Source: Rhizobium sp. (GTDB taxonomy: Bacteria; Pseudomonadota; Alphaproteobacteria; Rhizobiales; Rhizobiaceae). From it: DNA of 59,986 bases. Position numbers and translations under genes: made by a program. Under the pieces are notes generated by a model. It did not search any database, was not told where the DNA came from, and saw only the letters and a list, made by a program, of their open reading frames with translations. This document shows positions 37,780-50,506 of the stretch, one piece after another (position 1 is the first letter of the stretch; each line of letters begins with the position of its first letter). Location of the stretch: the NCBI GenBank assembly GCA_028290545.1, contig JAQGJP010000025.1, positions 1 through 59,986 on the forward strand, given 5' to 3'.

Positions 37780-38598
37780 TCATTTGACCGCAAGGGTCGT
37801 TTCCATCGCACGTCCGGCGGATTTGACCAGCAGCGTGATCGTGGCGCCATCGAGCGATTTCGGCAATCGGGTCACGGGATAGCGGATCTCGACCTTGCCG
37901 TCCATGTTCATGATTTCCGCCTGTTTGCCGAGCAGGATTCCTTCCGAGGGGGCCACCGCGACTTCGGGCAGGCCGGATCCGGGAATGGAGACCGTGGCCT
38001 CAAAGAAGGCCCCGTCGGCGCTCAATCCAGAGCGAACGACCTCAAAACCCGATGACGGCGGCTCCGGCAATGTCGCCCGAGCCATCTGGATGTTCATGAA
38101 CTCATCGGCCTGCGGCTGCGAGATATCATCGAGCGGCAGTTCGAAGTGCGATTGAAACGGCAGGCATATTTCCCTGCATAGGCCGACCAGCACATTGGCC
38201 GACAGCATGGAAGGCTGGGCCGGATCGATCTTCTGCAATTGCAGCACCAGGGTGACCGGCTGGTGATAGCCAAAGAAGCGCCCGGCCTCATCCCTGCCGA
38301 TCTCCGGCACGGGGTAATCCACCCTGACCAGCTTGAGATTGCGGGCCGTCGAAAGGTCGATCTGCGGCGGCATCCCTGCATCTCCCGGATTGCGCCAATA
38401 GGTCTTCCAGCCCGGGGCAGGTTCGATCTCAAGGATGGCGGTCATCTTGCCGGGGTCTGCTTCAGACAGCGCCGAGAGCCGCATCCTGCCGCCATCGGCA
38501 TTGCTCCAGTCGGTCATCGCCGCCGACGCCGGAAGTGCCGCCAACATCAGCAGCGCCGCCAGCCCGGATCCAAATCCACTTTTCATGCTCGTCGCCAT
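37780..38598 (-). CDS. Secreted DsbD-alpha domain protein
   Basis: 272 residues with a Sec signal (GLAALLMLAALPASA). The mature protein matches the N-terminal periplasmic domain of DsbD/ScsB (PGWKTYWRNPGDAGMPPQID, then LVGLCREICLPFQSHFELPL), with a redox-style CxxxC at that point. It lacks the membrane and thioredoxin domains of full DsbD, so it may pass electrons in the periplasm with an unlinked partner. ATG 38586 is an alternative start. Divergent from yqgE. Confidence 0.88.
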   Translation of the reverse strand: MATSMKSGFGSGLAALLMLAALPASAAMTDWSNADGGRMRLSALSEADPGKMTAILEIEPAPGWKTYWRNPGDAGMPPQIDLSTARNLKLVRVDYPVPEIGRDEAGRFFGYHQPVTLVLQLQKIDPAQPSMLSANVLVGLCREICLPFQSHFELPLDDISQPQADEFMNIQMARATLPEPPSSGFEVVRSGLSADGAFFEATVSIPGSGLPEVAVAPSEGILLGKQAEIMNMDGKVEIRYPVTRLPKSLDGATITLLVKSAGRAMETTLAVK

Positions 38599-38709
38599 TC
38601 CCTGAAATTTCAGAATGTTAATCCCGATGTTGCATCAGTCCTTACGAAAAAAATGGCGCATATGCATCTTCGTCCTTTTAATTTCACTATGAATTGATAG
38701 GCTGTGAGC

Positions 38710-39318
38710 ATGGTAGATATCAAGACGCTGAAAAACAATGGCGAGCGCGGTTACCTTGACGGTCAGTTCCTGATCGCCATGCCGGGCATGCCTGACAGCA
38801 ATTTTGCCCGGGCGGTGGTCTATATCTGCGCGCATTCGACCGAAGGCGCCATGGGTTTCATCATCAACCAGCCGCAGCAGCTTTCCTTCGTTGATATCCT
38901 CCTGCATCTGAAGGTCATCGGCGAAGAGGAAGTCATCCTGCTGCGCGATACCGTGCGCGATATCCCGATCCAGAAGGGCGGACCGGTCGAAACCGGCCGC
39001 GGCTTCGTTTTGCATACCGATGACTACCTCAGCCAATCCTCGATCCCGGTCAGCGAGGAGATCTGCCTGACGGCGACCGTCGATATCATTCGCGCCATTT
39101 CGCGCGGCAAGGGTCCGAGCAAGGCGACGCTGATGCTGGGCTATGCCGGCTGGGGGGCGGGCCAGCTCGAAGCCGAGGTCGCCAACAACGGCTGGCTTTC
39201 CTGCCCTGCGGACGACGCGCTGATCTTCGACAAGAGCCTGGACGGCAAATACAATCGCGCCCTGGCGCTGATGGGCATTCACCCGGCCATGCTGTCAATG
39301 GAAGCCGGCCACGCGTGA
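38710..39318 (+). CDS. YqgE/AlgH family protein
   Basis: 202 residues from ATG 38710; an AGG eight bases upstream favours it over the GTG at 38704. The family signature [20 protein letters not shown] and [10 protein letters not shown] are present, with the C-terminal [20 protein letters not shown]. The function is unresolved in the family. It converges on rnhA. Confidence 0.92.
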   Translation: MVDIKTLKNNGERGYLDGQFLIAMPGMPDSNFARAVVYICAHSTEGAMGFIINQPQQLSFVDILLHLKVIGEEEVILLRDTVRDIPIQKGGPVETGRGFVLHTDDYLSQSSIPVSEEICLTATVDIIRAISRGKGPSKATLMLGYAGWGAGQLEAEVANNGWLSCPADDALIFDKSLDGKYNRALALMGIHPAMLSMEAGHA

Positions 39319-39384
39319 CGGCGCGGACCTCGGCCCCGACCAGAGCGCAATTTTTCCAGATACGACGACGGACAAGGCAGGCGC

Positions 39385-39825
39385 CTACCGCTTCTTGAAC
39401 GGTTCCATGCCCTTGCGGGCGAGTTCGTCGGCGCGCTCGTTTTCCTCATGGCCGGCATGGCCTTTGACCCAGTGCCAGGTTACCTTGTGGCGCTGGTTGG
39501 CGGCATCCAGTGCCTGCCACAGTTCACCATTCTTGACCGGCTTCTTGTCGGCGGTCTTCCAGCCATTTTTCTTCCAGCCGAAAATCCACTTGCCGATGCC
39601 GTCCATCACATACTTGCTGTCGGTATGCAGATCGACCTCGCAGGGGCTTTTCAGCGCCGTAAGCGCCGAAATCGCAGCCATCAGTTCCATGCGGTTGTTG
39701 GTGGTGTCGGCCTCGCCGCCGAACAGTTCCTTTTCGGTCTCGCCATAGCGCAGGATCGCGCCCCAGCCGCCCGGACCGGGATTGCCCGAGCAGGCGCCGT
39801 CGGTAAACACATCGACATGCTTCAT
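39385..39825 (-). CDS. rnhA: Ribonuclease HI
   Basis: 146 residues. Catalytic carboxylates are visible in [16 protein letters not shown] (Asp), [14 protein letters not shown] (Glu), [10 protein letters not shown] (Asp) and [14 protein letters not shown] (Asp). It cleaves RNA in RNA:DNA hybrids. Its start overlaps the thrB stop by four bases, giving ispH-thrB-rnhA, a standard rhizobial unit. Confidence 0.96.
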   Translation of the reverse strand: MKHVDVFTDGACSGNPGPGGWGAILRYGETEKELFGGEADTTNNRMELMAAISALTALKSPCEVDLHTDSKYVMDGIGKWIFGWKKNGWKTADKKPVKNGELWQALDAANQRHKVTWHWVKGHAGHEENERADELARKGMEPFKKR

Positions 39826-40814
39826 ACTGTTACTTTCATGCTGGGCACCGGCATTTCGAGGCCGTATTCGGCAGCGCTCCTCACATGCTGGTGAAAGCGC
39901 AGCTTGCGGAGGTATTCCTTCGGGTCCTTCTTGGTCACCATGGCGCCCGGCGGCGTCATGATCCAGTCGTAGAGACGCGTCAGGAAAAAGCGCAGCGCGG
40001 AGCCACGCGCGAAGACGGGCAGAGCGTCGATCTCAGCGCCTGATAGCGGCCGTACGGACTGATAGCCTTCGATCAGCGCCATGCCCTTGGTGATGTTGTA
40101 GGACCAGTCCTTCTCGAAGCACCAGGCATTCAGGCAGATCGACAGGTCGTAGGCGAGGACGTCGTTGCAGGCGAAATAGAAGTCGATCAACCCGGACAGA
40201 TGATCGTCGAGAAAGAACACATTGTCCGGAAACAGATCGGCATGGATGACGCCGGTAGGCAGGCCGGATGGCCAGTGGCTTTCGAGAAAACCAAGTTCGG
40301 CGCGGATTTCGGCCGCCAGTCCGGGTTCGACCTCATCGGCGCGCGACTCGGATTTGTCCCAGAGCGGCCGCCAGCCAGAGACCGACAGCGCATTCTTGCG
40401 GGTGATGGTGAACCCCTCGCCTGCCAGATGCATCTGCGCGAGTGCTGCCCCGACTTCGCGGCAATGACGGGCTTCGGGCTTCCTCAGCCACATGCCTTCA
40501 AGAAAGGAGATCAGCGCCGCCGGCCGGCCGGCAAGCTCACCCAGCAGGCTGCCGTCGCGACGCGCCACCGGCAGCGGGCAGGAAAGACCGTGATCGGCCA
40601 GATGCTGCATCAGACCGAGAAAAAACGGCAGGTCGCCGGGATCGACCCGCTTCTCGTAGAGCGTCAGGATATAGGGCGCCTTGTCGGTATGCAGCAGGAA
40701 ATTGGAGTTCTCGACCCCCTCGGCAATGCCCTTGTAGGACATCAGGTTGCCGGCATCATAGACCGACAGGAATTTCGCCAGTTCGTCTTCACTGATATCG
40801 GTATAGACAGCCAC
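39822..40814 (-). CDS. thrB: Homoserine kinase (ThrB, APH fold)
   Basis: 330 residues of the alphaproteobacterial ThrB2 type, unrelated to GHMP homoserine kinases. The kinase loop is [13 protein letters not shown] ([17 protein letters not shown]) and the metal site is [10 protein letters not shown]. It makes O-phosphohomoserine, the substrate of ThrC at 27.3 kb. It begins five bases after the ispH stop and overlaps rnhA by four. Confidence 0.95.
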   Translation of the reverse strand: MAVYTDISEDELAKFLSVYDAGNLMSYKGIAEGVENSNFLLHTDKAPYILTLYEKRVDPGDLPFFLGLMQHLADHGLSCPLPVARRDGSLLGELAGRPAALISFLEGMWLRKPEARHCREVGAALAQMHLAGEGFTITRKNALSVSGWRPLWDKSESRADEVEPGLAAEIRAELGFLESHWPSGLPTGVIHADLFPDNVFFLDDHLSGLIDFYFACNDVLAYDLSICLNAWCFEKDWSYNITKGMALIEGYQSVRPLSGAEIDALPVFARGSALRFFLTRLYDWIMTPPGAMVTKKDPKEYLRKLRFHQHVRSAAEYGLEMPVPSMKVTV

Positions 40815-40819
40815 GGCAA

Positions 40820-41821
40820 TTATTCTCCATTCACGAAGGCCATGTCGGCGGCCGTCAGTTCGATTTTACGCAGTTCCCGGTTGACGGGGAAATGTTCGTT
40901 TTCCTCGGCCAGCTCGGCGAGTTCGACCGTGGCGTCATAGCGCTCTCGGAAAGCGTCGATAATCTCGTTGACGATCACTTCCGGCGCCGAAGCGCCAGCC
41001 GAGAGACCGATGGTCGCGAGGTGGCCAACACCCTCCCAATCGATCTCCGAGGCGCGCTGGACGAGTGCGGCCTGGCGCGCGCCGGATTTCAGCGCCACTT
41101 CGACCAGCCGCTTGGAGTTGGATGAATTCGGCGATCCGACGATCAGGAACAGGTCGCAGTCGGGCGATGCCAGCTTGACGGCTTCCTGGCGGTTGGTGGT
41201 GGCGTAGCAGATCGATTCAGCGGCAGGATCGTGAAGGTTTGGAAACCGCTGCTTGAGCTTGGCGATCACGTCTTCCATGTCGTCCACGGACAGCGTCGTC
41301 TGCGTGACGTAGCCGAGCTTGTCGGGATCGGCGGGCTGATAGCGTTCCGCATCCTCGACGGTCTCCACCAAGGACATGCTGCCTTCCATCATCTGCCCCA
41401 TCGTGCCGATCACTTCGGGATGCCCGTCATGGCCGATCAGGATCACATGCCGGCCGAGGCGCTGATGGCGAAGCGCCTGCTTGTGGACCTTGGAGACCAG
41501 CGGGCAGGTCGCGTCGAGATAGAAGAGATTGCGGGCGATGGCATCGGCAGGCACGGATTTCGGCACGCCATGGGCCGAGAACACCACCGGCTGCTTGCTG
41601 TGTTCCGGCGGAATCTCGTCGAGTTCCTCGACAAAGATCGCGCCCTTGGCCTCGAGTCCTTCCACGACGTAGCGATTGTGGACGATCTCATGACGGACAT
41701 AGACCGGCGCGCCATAGGCCTTCAGCGCCAGCACGACGATCTGGATCGCACGATCGACGCCGGCGCAGAAGCCGCGCGGGGCGCAGAGGCGAATGGTGAG
41801 TGGGCTCTTGATATCGGGCAT
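40820..41821 (-). CDS. ispH: 4-hydroxy-3-methylbut-2-enyl diphosphate reductase
   Basis: 333 residues from ATG 41821 (AAAGG upstream; the open frame to 41998 is rejected). The three cluster cysteines lie in [27 protein letters not shown] and [11 protein letters not shown], and the substrate-binding [15 protein letters not shown] is clear. It carries out the last step of the MEP isoprenoid pathway using a [4Fe-4S] cluster. Downstream neighbours are thrB and rnhA. Confidence 0.96.
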   Translation of the reverse strand: MPDIKSPLTIRLCAPRGFCAGVDRAIQIVVLALKAYGAPVYVRHEIVHNRYVVEGLEAKGAIFVEELDEIPPEHSKQPVVFSAHGVPKSVPADAIARNLFYLDATCPLVSKVHKQALRHQRLGRHVILIGHDGHPEVIGTMGQMMEGSMSLVETVEDAERYQPADPDKLGYVTQTTLSVDDMEDVIAKLKQRFPNLHDPAAESICYATTNRQEAVKLASPDCDLFLIVGSPNSSNSKRLVEVALKSGARQAALVQRASEIDWEGVGHLATIGLSAGASAPEVIVNEIIDAFRERYDATVELAELAEENEHFPVNRELRKIELTAADMAFVNGE

Positions 41822-41828
41822 ATGACCT

Positions 41829-42257
41829 TTACTCGACCGGGATTTCAACGGTTTGCGGCTTGGCGCAGCAGTCCGTCTGCTCCAGATAGGGATTGGCGAA
41901 AGCGACCGTAATAGCGAGTGCCAAAATAGCCGGCAAGCCCTGAATGTAGAGGATGCGTCGCGACACGGTGAATGCGCCATATATCGCAGCCAGGACAACG
42001 CAAGCGAGAAAGAACATCTTGATATCGAATTCGAACAACGGACTGAACACCGTCAGCGACCAGATCAGGCCGGCGGCCAGAAAACCATTGTAGAGGCCCT
42101 GATTGGCGGCGAGGACTCTCGTCGCCTGTGCCAGTTCCGGGGTGTTTCGGAAGACCCTGAGACCGGTCGGCTTTGTCCAGAGGAACATTTCGAGGACCAG
42201 AAAGCCGACATGAAGCAGTGCAACAAAGAGAACGAGCCCGTCCGAGAGGATTTGCAT
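41829..42257 (-). CDS. DUF1304 membrane protein
   Basis: 142 residues with four membrane helices ([20 protein letters not shown], then [20 protein letters not shown]). The segment [21 protein letters not shown] matches DUF1304. The C-terminus has a CC pair ([10 protein letters not shown]) that is unusual for the family. It is inserted between surf1 and ispH, which are often adjacent in rhizobia. Function unknown. Confidence 0.88.
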   Translation of the reverse strand: MQILSDGLVLFVALLHVGFLVLEMFLWTKPTGLRVFRNTPELAQATRVLAANQGLYNGFLAAGLIWSLTVFSPLFEFDIKMFFLACVVLAAIYGAFTVSRRILYIQGLPAILALAITVAFANPYLEQTDCCAKPQTVEIPVE

Positions 42258-42296
42258 GGCACGCCCCTTCCGTTTGTCGGTCCAATATCCGACGGT

Positions 42297-43043
42297 CTAT
42301 CGCGGCTTGCGGCGAAACGCCAGCGCGGCAATGACGACCATCGCCGCCGCCAGGCCGTACCAGGTGACGGCATAAGCGAGATGATTGTTCGGCAGGTCGA
42401 TCTGGGTGACGCCGCCCTTCGGCCAGATGCCCGGAGCGGATGGGCCGGCATCGATGAAGAATCGCAAGGTGTGGTCGGCATCAAGCCCGGCTTCGCCGAC
42501 CATCGCCCCCCAATCCTTCCAGAAATAGATTTTGGCCTTGCGATCATTGTCGGGAACCATGAAGCCCGGTTTTTCAGTCAATATCTGGCGAGCAAGACCC
42601 GTAATAGTGACCTTGCCCTCGGTCAGGCCATTCTTGCGCGTTTCCGGGCTGCGAAATGCATCGGGCACAAAGCCGCGATTAACGAGCACGGTCATGCCAT
42701 TATCGAGCGTCAGTGGTACATAAAGATTGTAGCCCGGTTCGCCATCCAGCGTGGCAAGGAAAAACATCTCGTGAGCGTGGTCCCAGGTGCCGGATGCGGT
42801 GACGGATACGAATTCCGGGTCGGTGGGCGACAGGAGCTTACCCGGCTCGTCTTCCATCGTGGCCGACATCAAATTGCTCAACACGTCGACTGTGATCGGG
42901 GCAGCCTCCATCCGCGCGGCGCGTTCGGCGATCAACGCCTCTTTCCATTGCAGACGCTCCACCTGCCAGTTGCCGAGCGACAGCAGGATGACCAGCGCCA
43001 CGCCCAGCGCTATCAGGGTGGCGATCGTCTTGCCTCGGCTCAC
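42297..43043 (-). CDS. surf1: SURF1 cytochrome oxidase assembly factor
   Basis: 248 residues from GTG 43043, which has GGAG eight bases upstream; a GTG at 43064 that overlaps the DUF983 stop is possible too. Two membrane helices flank a periplasmic domain (ALGVALVILLSLGNWQVERL at the start, YAVTWYGLAAAMVVIAALAF at the end), with the family segments VNRGFVPD and PNNHLAYAVTWYGLA. It helps insert heme a into CoxA. Follows DUF983 as in other rhizobia. Confidence 0.92.
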   Translation of the reverse strand: MSRGKTIATLIALGVALVILLSLGNWQVERLQWKEALIAERAARMEAAPITVDVLSNLMSATMEDEPGKLLSPTDPEFVSVTASGTWDHAHEMFFLATLDGEPGYNLYVPLTLDNGMTVLVNRGFVPDAFRSPETRKNGLTEGKVTITGLARQILTEKPGFMVPDNDRKAKIYFWKDWGAMVGEAGLDADHTLRFFIDAGPSAPGIWPKGGVTQIDLPNNHLAYAVTWYGLAAAMVVIAALAFRRKPR

Positions 43044-43056
43044 AGCCCTGACTCCA

Positions 43057-43440
43057 TCAGCCACGGTCGATCTCGCCCTGCCTGGCGTTGTTGCGATATT
43101 GCAGGGCAATCAACAGGGATTTCAGGACCCGGAGCAGCCACAGGGAGAGCCCGACCGCCAGCGGAATCCAGATGACGAGATGCAGCCAGAGCGGCGGGCT
43201 GTAGCTGACCTCCACCCAAAGCGCCAGGCCGACCACGAGAAAGCCGATGATCATGATCACGAACACGGCGGGACCATCGCCGGCATCCGCAAAGGAATAA
43301 TCCAGACCGCAATTGCTGCAGGCTGGCCGAACCTTCAAAAGACCATCGAACAGCCGTCCCTGACCGCATCGCGGGCATCGGCAGGCGATGCCCGCCTTCA
43401 CAGGATCGACCGGTGCATAATGCGCTTTATCTTCCGTCAT
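43057..43440 (-). CDS. DUF983 membrane protein with zinc ribbon
   Basis: 127 residues from ATG 43440. CPRCGQGRLFDGLLKV and CSNCG form a four-cysteine zinc ribbon, followed by two helices (FVIMIIGFLVVGLALWVEVS, WLHLVIWIPLAVGLSLWLLR). This family always travels with cox genes in alphaproteobacteria and is thought to help oxidase assembly. Surf1 follows directly. Confidence 0.93.
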   Translation of the reverse strand: MTEDKAHYAPVDPVKAGIACRCPRCGQGRLFDGLLKVRPACSNCGLDYSFADAGDGPAVFVIMIIGFLVVGLALWVEVSYSPPLWLHLVIWIPLAVGLSLWLLRVLKSLLIALQYRNNARQGEIDRG

Positions 43441-43528
43441 GGGCCAATCCAATCTCAGTTGCCGACTGTCTAGCCTGTTTGTCCATGGAAAGAAAAGCGC
43501 GCATTGCCGCGCCCTACCGCCGGCCACG

Positions 43529-43813
43529 TCAATGCGCGATAATATCCTGCCAGTCGGGGTGGCGTTCGAGCTGCGCCTTGAAGAACGGGCAGAGCGGGAT
43601 GATTTTCCATCCGCCTTGTCGAGCCGCCTCCACCGCATGCTGCGCCAGCTCCCGGCCGACCCCCTGCCCGCGATAGATATCCGGCACTTCGGTGTGATCG
43701 ACGATGATCAGCTTCGGCGACGCCCGCGAAAAGGTCAGCACGGCCTCCTCACCTGGCTCACCGGTCACATAGCGTCCACCCTTGGCACTGTCCTCACCGC
43801 GAATATCCATCAT
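43529..43813 (-). CDS. Small GNAT (NATD1/YjdJ-like) acetyltransferase
   Basis: 94 residues. AVLTFSRASPKLIIVDHTEV, then PDIYRGQGVGRELAQHAVEA, the acetyl-CoA loop, and PLCPFFKAQLERHPDWQDII are the NATD1-type minimal GNAT. It stands between coxC and DUF983, a place without a gene in many relatives, and lies just behind a terminator hairpin. Substrate unknown. Confidence 0.92.
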   Translation of the reverse strand: MMDIRGEDSAKGGRYVTGEPGEEAVLTFSRASPKLIIVDHTEVPDIYRGQGVGRELAQHAVEAARQGGWKIIPLCPFFKAQLERHPDWQDIIAH

Positions 43814-43834
43814 AAAACCTTCTCATGTCGGCCG

Positions 43835-43867
43835 AAACAAAAAGGGCGCCCGGTCTCCCGGACGCCC
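43835..43867 (-). terminator. Intrinsic terminator after coxC
   Basis: On the minus strand a 10-bp stem with one mismatch (GGGCGTCCGG/CCGGGCGCCC, 4-base loop, 43844-43867) is followed by TTTTTGTTT. It sits 25 bases past the coxC stop and marks the end of the coxB-to-coxC transcript. Confidence 0.75.
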
Positions 43868-43891
43868 AATGTAATTCAATTGATATTGAGA

Positions 43892-44779
43892 TCAACCATG
43901 CGCCAGCGGTGCGCCCCATCCACCCCAGATATAGATGGAGAAGAACAGGAACAGCCAGACGACGTCGACGAAGTGCCAGTACCAGGCAGCCGCTTCGAAG
44001 CCGAAATGCGCCGTCGGTGTGAACTGGCCGGCAGCGGCACGGATCAGGCAGACCAGCAGGAAGATCGTGCCGACCAATACGTGGAATCCGTGGAAACCGG
44101 TCGCCATGAAGAAGGTCGCGCCATAGATCGATTCGGAGAAGGCAAAAGGCGCATGGATATATTCATAAGCCTGCACCGACGTGAAAAGCATGCCGAGCAG
44201 CACGGTCAGAACCAGACCCTGGATCAGGCCCTTGCGGTCATTGTGCAGCAGCGCATGGTGCGCCCAAGTCACCGTCGTGCCGGAAAGCAGCAGGATGACG
44301 GTATTGTATAGCGGCAGGTGCCATGGATCGAGCACTTCCAGGCCCTTCGGTGGCCACTGGCCACCAAGGAACTGCACGCGCGAGGCCTGAATGGCTTCCG
44401 AGGCATAGAGGCTGGCATCGAAGAAAGCCCAGAACCAGGCGACGAAGAACATCACTTCGGAAGCAATGAACATCAGCATGCCGTAGCGCAGATGCAGCGA
44501 CACGACACGCGTATGATGGCCCTGCTGGCCTTCCTTGATCGTATCGGCCCACCAGGCGAACATCGAGTAAAGCGTGATGATCAGGCCGATCGCGAAAAGC
44601 CAGAACTTGAAGACCAGCGCAAGATCGGCGCCGAACATATGAAATGGAGTGCCATGGATCCAGCGCATGAAGCAGACGGCGCCGAACATCATTAAAAAAG
44701 CGCCAATCGAGCTTATGATCGGCCACGGGCTTGGATCGATGATGTGGTAGTCATGATTTTTCTGGTGTGCGTCTGCCAT
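43892..44779 (-). CDS. coxC: Cytochrome c oxidase subunit III
   Basis: 295 residues from ATG 44779 (GGGGA upstream), chosen over ATG 44800. Seven helices and the family marks [44 protein letters not shown] and [21 protein letters not shown]. Subunit III of the aa3 oxidase stabilises proton uptake. It is the last gene before the terminator. Confidence 0.96.
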   Translation of the reverse strand: MADAHQKNHDYHIIDPSPWPIISSIGAFLMMFGAVCFMRWIHGTPFHMFGADLALVFKFWLFAIGLIITLYSMFAWWADTIKEGQQGHHTRVVSLHLRYGMLMFIASEVMFFVAWFWAFFDASLYASEAIQASRVQFLGGQWPPKGLEVLDPWHLPLYNTVILLLSGTTVTWAHHALLHNDRKGLIQGLVLTVLLGMLFTSVQAYEYIHAPFAFSESIYGATFFMATGFHGFHVLVGTIFLLVCLIRAAAGQFTPTAHFGFEAAAWYWHFVDVVWLFLFFSIYIWGGWGAPLAHG

Positions 44780-44835
44780 CTTGTTTATCCCCGGCTCCAT
44801 TCCCTCGCTGTCGGCACCATCCCGCCACAGCGTGA

Positions 44836-45456
44836 TTACAATTTCTTAGCGACACTTTCATCCGTTACTTTTGCATCCGCCACCGGCTTCGGCTTCTGGC
44901 TGCTGTAGAAAGTATAGGAGAGCGTCAACACTTTGAGATCCTTCGTCTCCGGATAGTTGACCACATCCGGATCGACGAAGAACACCACGGGCATATCCCG
45001 CGTCTCGCCCGGTTTCAGCGTCACGTCGGTGAAGCAGAAGCATTCGAGTTTGTTGAAATAGGCGCCCGCGACCATCGGCGTGACATTGAATACCGATCGC
45101 CCGGTCTTCTCCCGCGTCGAATTATTGGTGACGCGGAAATTCACCCGCATCGTTTCACCGATCCGCGGTTCGACGAATTGCTCCACCGGCTTGAAATCCC
45201 AGTTGAGATCGGAGGCGGTGTTGCTGTCGAACTCGACGCGGATCCTGTCCTTGAGGATAACGTCCGAAGCCTGTTCGACCTGTCGCGTCGTGCCGTTGTA
45301 GCCGGTCGCCTTGCAATAGAGATCATAAAGCGGCACCGCGGCATAGGCAGCACCGACCATGCAGGCGACGAATACGCCGCAGGAAATCAGCACCGCCATA
45401 TTGTTGCGTTGTGGCGGCGTCGGCCGGGCAACCCTGTCAATCGGCGTCGTTTCCAT
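44836..45456 (-). CDS. ctaG: Cytochrome c oxidase assembly protein CtaG (Cox11)
   Basis: 206 residues: a single N-terminal helix ([20 protein letters not shown]) and a periplasmic immunoglobulin-like domain with the copper-binding CFCF motif in [15 protein letters not shown]. It delivers copper to the CuB site of CoxA. Its ATG overlaps the coxF TGA (TGATG). Confidence 0.95.
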   Translation of the reverse strand: METTPIDRVARPTPPQRNNMAVLISCGVFVACMVGAAYAAVPLYDLYCKATGYNGTTRQVEQASDVILKDRIRVEFDSNTASDLNWDFKPVEQFVEPRIGETMRVNFRVTNNSTREKTGRSVFNVTPMVAGAYFNKLECFCFTDVTLKPGETRDMPVVFFVDPDVVNYPETKDLKVLTLSYTFYSSQKPKPVADAKVTDESVAKKL

Positions 45457-45596
45457 CAGGCATGCCCTGCCGGCACCATGCGGATGATGGTGATCGCATA
45501 GAAGATGATGACCAGCGCCGCCAGTGCGATGCCGAGCGCGATGTTACGATTGCGCAGCGACCGCTTCTGCAATTCCGTAAGTTCGATCTTGTCCAT
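45456..45596 (-). CDS. coxF: Small membrane protein CoxF
   Basis: 46 residues from ATG 45596; the open frame to 45659 lies inside ctaB and is rejected. A charged N-terminus (MDKIELTELQKRSLRNRNIA) leads into one membrane helix. Such a small gene between ctaB and ctaG is a constant feature of rhizobial cox clusters. It begins two bases after the ctaB stop and overlaps ctaG, so the three genes are coupled. Confidence 0.88.
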   Translation of the reverse strand: MDKIELTELQKRSLRNRNIALGIALAALVIIFYAITIIRMVPAGHA

Positions 45597-45598
45597 GC

Positions 45599-46555
45599 TC
45601 AAATCCTTCCGCTCATGGCTTGAAACAGGCCGGATGCGAAATGATCGAGCATCAGGCATGAGAAAATGGCGAAGAGGTAGACGATGGAATAAGCAAAAAG
45701 CTTCTTCGCCGGCTTCATGGCCGGATCACCGTCCGGCATGCGACGACAGAGGATGGAATACCATACAAAACCTGCGCCGAGCAGTCCGGCGACAACGCCG
45801 TAGACCGGTGAGGCAAAACCGAGGAACGAGGGCGCCACGCCGGAGAGCGCCGACAACACGGAATAGACAAGGATCTGGTCCTTGGTGACTTTCTCGCCCG
45901 AGACATTCGGCAGCATCGGCACGCCGACCGCCCCGTAGTCACGCATCTTGAAGAGGGCAAGCGCCCAGAAATGCGCCGGCGTCCAGAGGAAGATAATCAG
46001 GAACAGCGTGATGCTTTCGATCGACACGCCGTCGGTGACGGCCGCCCAGCCGATCATCGGCGGGAATGCCCCGGCTGCACCGCCAATGACGATGTTCTGC
46101 GGCGTCCAGCGCTTCAACCACATCGTGTAGATCACGGCATAGAAGAAGATGGTGAAAGCAAGCAGGCCCGCCGCCAGAACGTTGACCGCCAGGCCCAGTA
46201 CGGCGACCGAGAAACCAGACAAGATAATTCCGAACGCCAAGGCTTCACCGGGAAGGATGCGTCCCGACGGGATCGGCCGGCTGGCGGTACGGGTCATCAC
46301 GGCGTCGATATCGGCATCATACCACATGTTGAGCGCACCGGACGCACCGGCGCCAACCGCGATACAGAGGATAGCGATGAAGCCGATCACCGGATTGATG
46401 TGGCCCGGCGCCAGGACCATGCCGGCAACCGCCGTGAAAACGACAAGCGACATCACTCGCGGCTTCAGAAGCGCGAAATAATCCTTGAACGTCGCTTCTG
46501 ATATTCTCAGCGGCTCCATTCCGGCCACGGTGTTATCGCCTTCTATCAGCGCCAT
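45599..46555 (-). CDS. ctaB: Protoheme IX farnesyltransferase (heme O synthase)
   Basis: 318 residues, about nine helices, UbiA family. The aspartate-rich [20 protein letters not shown] binds Mg-farnesyl diphosphate, and [20 protein letters not shown] is the second loop. It makes heme O on the way to heme A for the oxidase. It follows coxA by 68 bases. Confidence 0.95.
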   Translation of the reverse strand: MALIEGDNTVAGMEPLRISEATFKDYFALLKPRVMSLVVFTAVAGMVLAPGHINPVIGFIAILCIAVGAGASGALNMWYDADIDAVMTRTASRPIPSGRILPGEALAFGIILSGFSVAVLGLAVNVLAAGLLAFTIFFYAVIYTMWLKRWTPQNIVIGGAAGAFPPMIGWAAVTDGVSIESITLFLIIFLWTPAHFWALALFKMRDYGAVGVPMLPNVSGEKVTKDQILVYSVLSALSGVAPSFLGFASPVYGVVAGLLGAGFVWYSILCRRMPDGDPAMKPAKKLFAYSIVYLFAIFSCLMLDHFASGLFQAMSGRI

Positions 46556-46623
46556 GAATACAGTCTCTTACCGTTCACCTCAAAGGGAGAACCGCCAGCG
46601 GCGGTTCCCCATGTTCCACGCGA

Positions 46624-49217
<2,594 letters not shown>

Positions 49218-49537
49218 GAATGAATCTCCCCAGATGTTTGATCAAGATCAAACGGACATACAGAATCCCTGCTATGGCCACCTTAAAACCACAGTTTAAG
49301 GCGTGCCGCAACAGGCGCGGTCAGGCTTTCATGCGGCATTTTTGCACAATATCAAGGGCTGCGGGGAAAAATCATGGGCATTTCACGGCGAAACCGGTTT
49401 TCTTCAAGCCGTGCAACAGCTTGCCGTCCTTTTGCCGCAGTCCGGGTTATGTAGTCCGTCATCCGTTTACCCCGGCCTGTTTTCGTTCTAGACAGCCTGA
49501 GGAATGAACGGCGCTTTGATTCGCAACTGAGGTTTTC
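49218..49537. other. Divergent control region between coxB and the IalB-family gene
   Basis: 320 bases without a supported gene. It holds the FNR/FixK-type box and the coxB leader at its left end and the ribosome binding site of the IalB-family gene (GAGGT) at its right end. Nothing else is recognisable in the middle. Confidence 0.6.
49236..49253 (-). promoter_or_regulatory. FNR/FixK-type anaerobox upstream of coxB
   Basis: GTTTGATCAAGATCAAAC matches TTGAT-N4-ATCAA perfectly, with 7-bp symmetric arms. Its centre is 27 bases from the coxB GTG and its edge is 5 bases from the ribosome binding site, so it likely overlaps the transcription start. That position suits repression by an Fnr/FixK protein when oxygen falls. 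Confidence 0.7.
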
Positions 49538-50071
49538 ATGGATTTCCGCCTTCCCATGCGGCTTACGGCCTTCGCGGCCGCTCTGATGTTCTGGATGGCA
49601 GGACCGGCAATCGCACAAGCGCCAAAGCCGCAGGCGCAGCAACCCGGCGTTGTGAAGTCCAATCATGGCGCCTGGTCTATCGTCTGCGACAAGCCGGCAG
49701 GGGCTGCGGAAGAACAGTGCGCGCTGATGCAGAACGTCATCGCCGACGACCGGCCAGAGGTCGGACTGTCGGTCGTGATCCTCAAAACGGCGGACCGCAA
49801 AGCCAAGATCCTGCGGGTGCTGGCACCGCTCGGTGTTCTCCTGCCCAATGGCCTCGGCCTCAATATCGACGGCAAGGATATCGGCCGGGCCTATTTCGTC
49901 CGCTGCTTCTCCGACGGTTGCTACGCTGAAGTCGTGCTCGAGGACGTGCTGCTCAAGACGCTGCGCGCAGGTAAACAGGCCACTTTCATCGTCTTCCAGT
50001 CGCCGGAGGAAGGCATCGGCATTCCCGTTGACCTCAGCGGTTTCGGCGAAGGCTACGACGCTCTGCCGTAA
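49538..50071 (+). CDS. Invasion-associated locus B (IalB) family protein
   Basis: 177 residues with GAGGT before the ATG. A Sec signal (FAAALMFWMAGPAIAQA) is followed by the IalB-type domain (HGAWSIVCDKPAGAAEEQCA, then GKDIGRAYFVRCFSDGCYAE) with two cysteine pairs. Named for a Bartonella factor, but the family is widespread in non-pathogenic rhizobia and its role is unknown. Divergent from coxB. Confidence 0.9.
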   Translation: MDFRLPMRLTAFAAALMFWMAGPAIAQAPKPQAQQPGVVKSNHGAWSIVCDKPAGAAEEQCALMQNVIADDRPEVGLSVVILKTADRKAKILRVLAPLGVLLPNGLGLNIDGKDIGRAYFVRCFSDGCYAEVVLEDVLLKTLRAGKQATFIVFQSPEEGIGIPVDLSGFGEGYDALP

Positions 50072-50086
50072 GCGGGTTAGGCGCGC

Positions 50087-50506
50087 TCAGCCAGCTTGCG
50101 GATCGGGCGTCACCAGAACGACCGATGGAAAGTAAGTTCTATATCGACTTACATCTCGCGTGAGAATTGGAATTTCGCCCACAGCGGCATGTGCTCCGAT
50201 GAAGAAATCCGGGAGCACACCGTTTTTTGCCCCGCCGACGCGCCGGTACTGGGTAAAGACTTTTCCGGCCAGGAAAAGGGCCTCTCGTGGGATGGGGCGA
50301 CCACAAGACCAGCTTCATCGAGGAAGGAATTCAGGTCTTCGATTCTTTCGTAGCGAACAGCCAGCTCTGCATAAATGACGTTGTTGATAAACAGCGGGCC
50401 ACGAAGGCTTGCCGCATCGAGTTGAGCGATAGACCATTCGGCCCAAACGGGATCATCTGTCACAAGGTCGAGGAGGACGTTCGTGTCGATAAGCGTCGGG
50501 CGTCAC
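50087..50506 (-). pseudogene. VapC PIN-domain toxin, frameshifted
   Basis: Read in two frames this is a full VapC. The first part has LIDTNVLLDLVTDDPVWAEW and NNVIYAELAVRYERIEDLN; after GLVVAP the other frame continues IPREALFLAGKVFTQYRRVG, GVLPDFFIGAHAAVGEIPIL, TRDVSRYRTYFPS to a TGA at 50087-50089. The shift needs one more base in the G4 run at 50294-50297. The start also fails: LIDTN has no in-frame start unless one G is dropped from the run at 50498-50500, which gives GTG and MTPTLIDTN. All four PIN acids survive, so the breaks are recent or are assembly errors. Confidence 0.82.
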
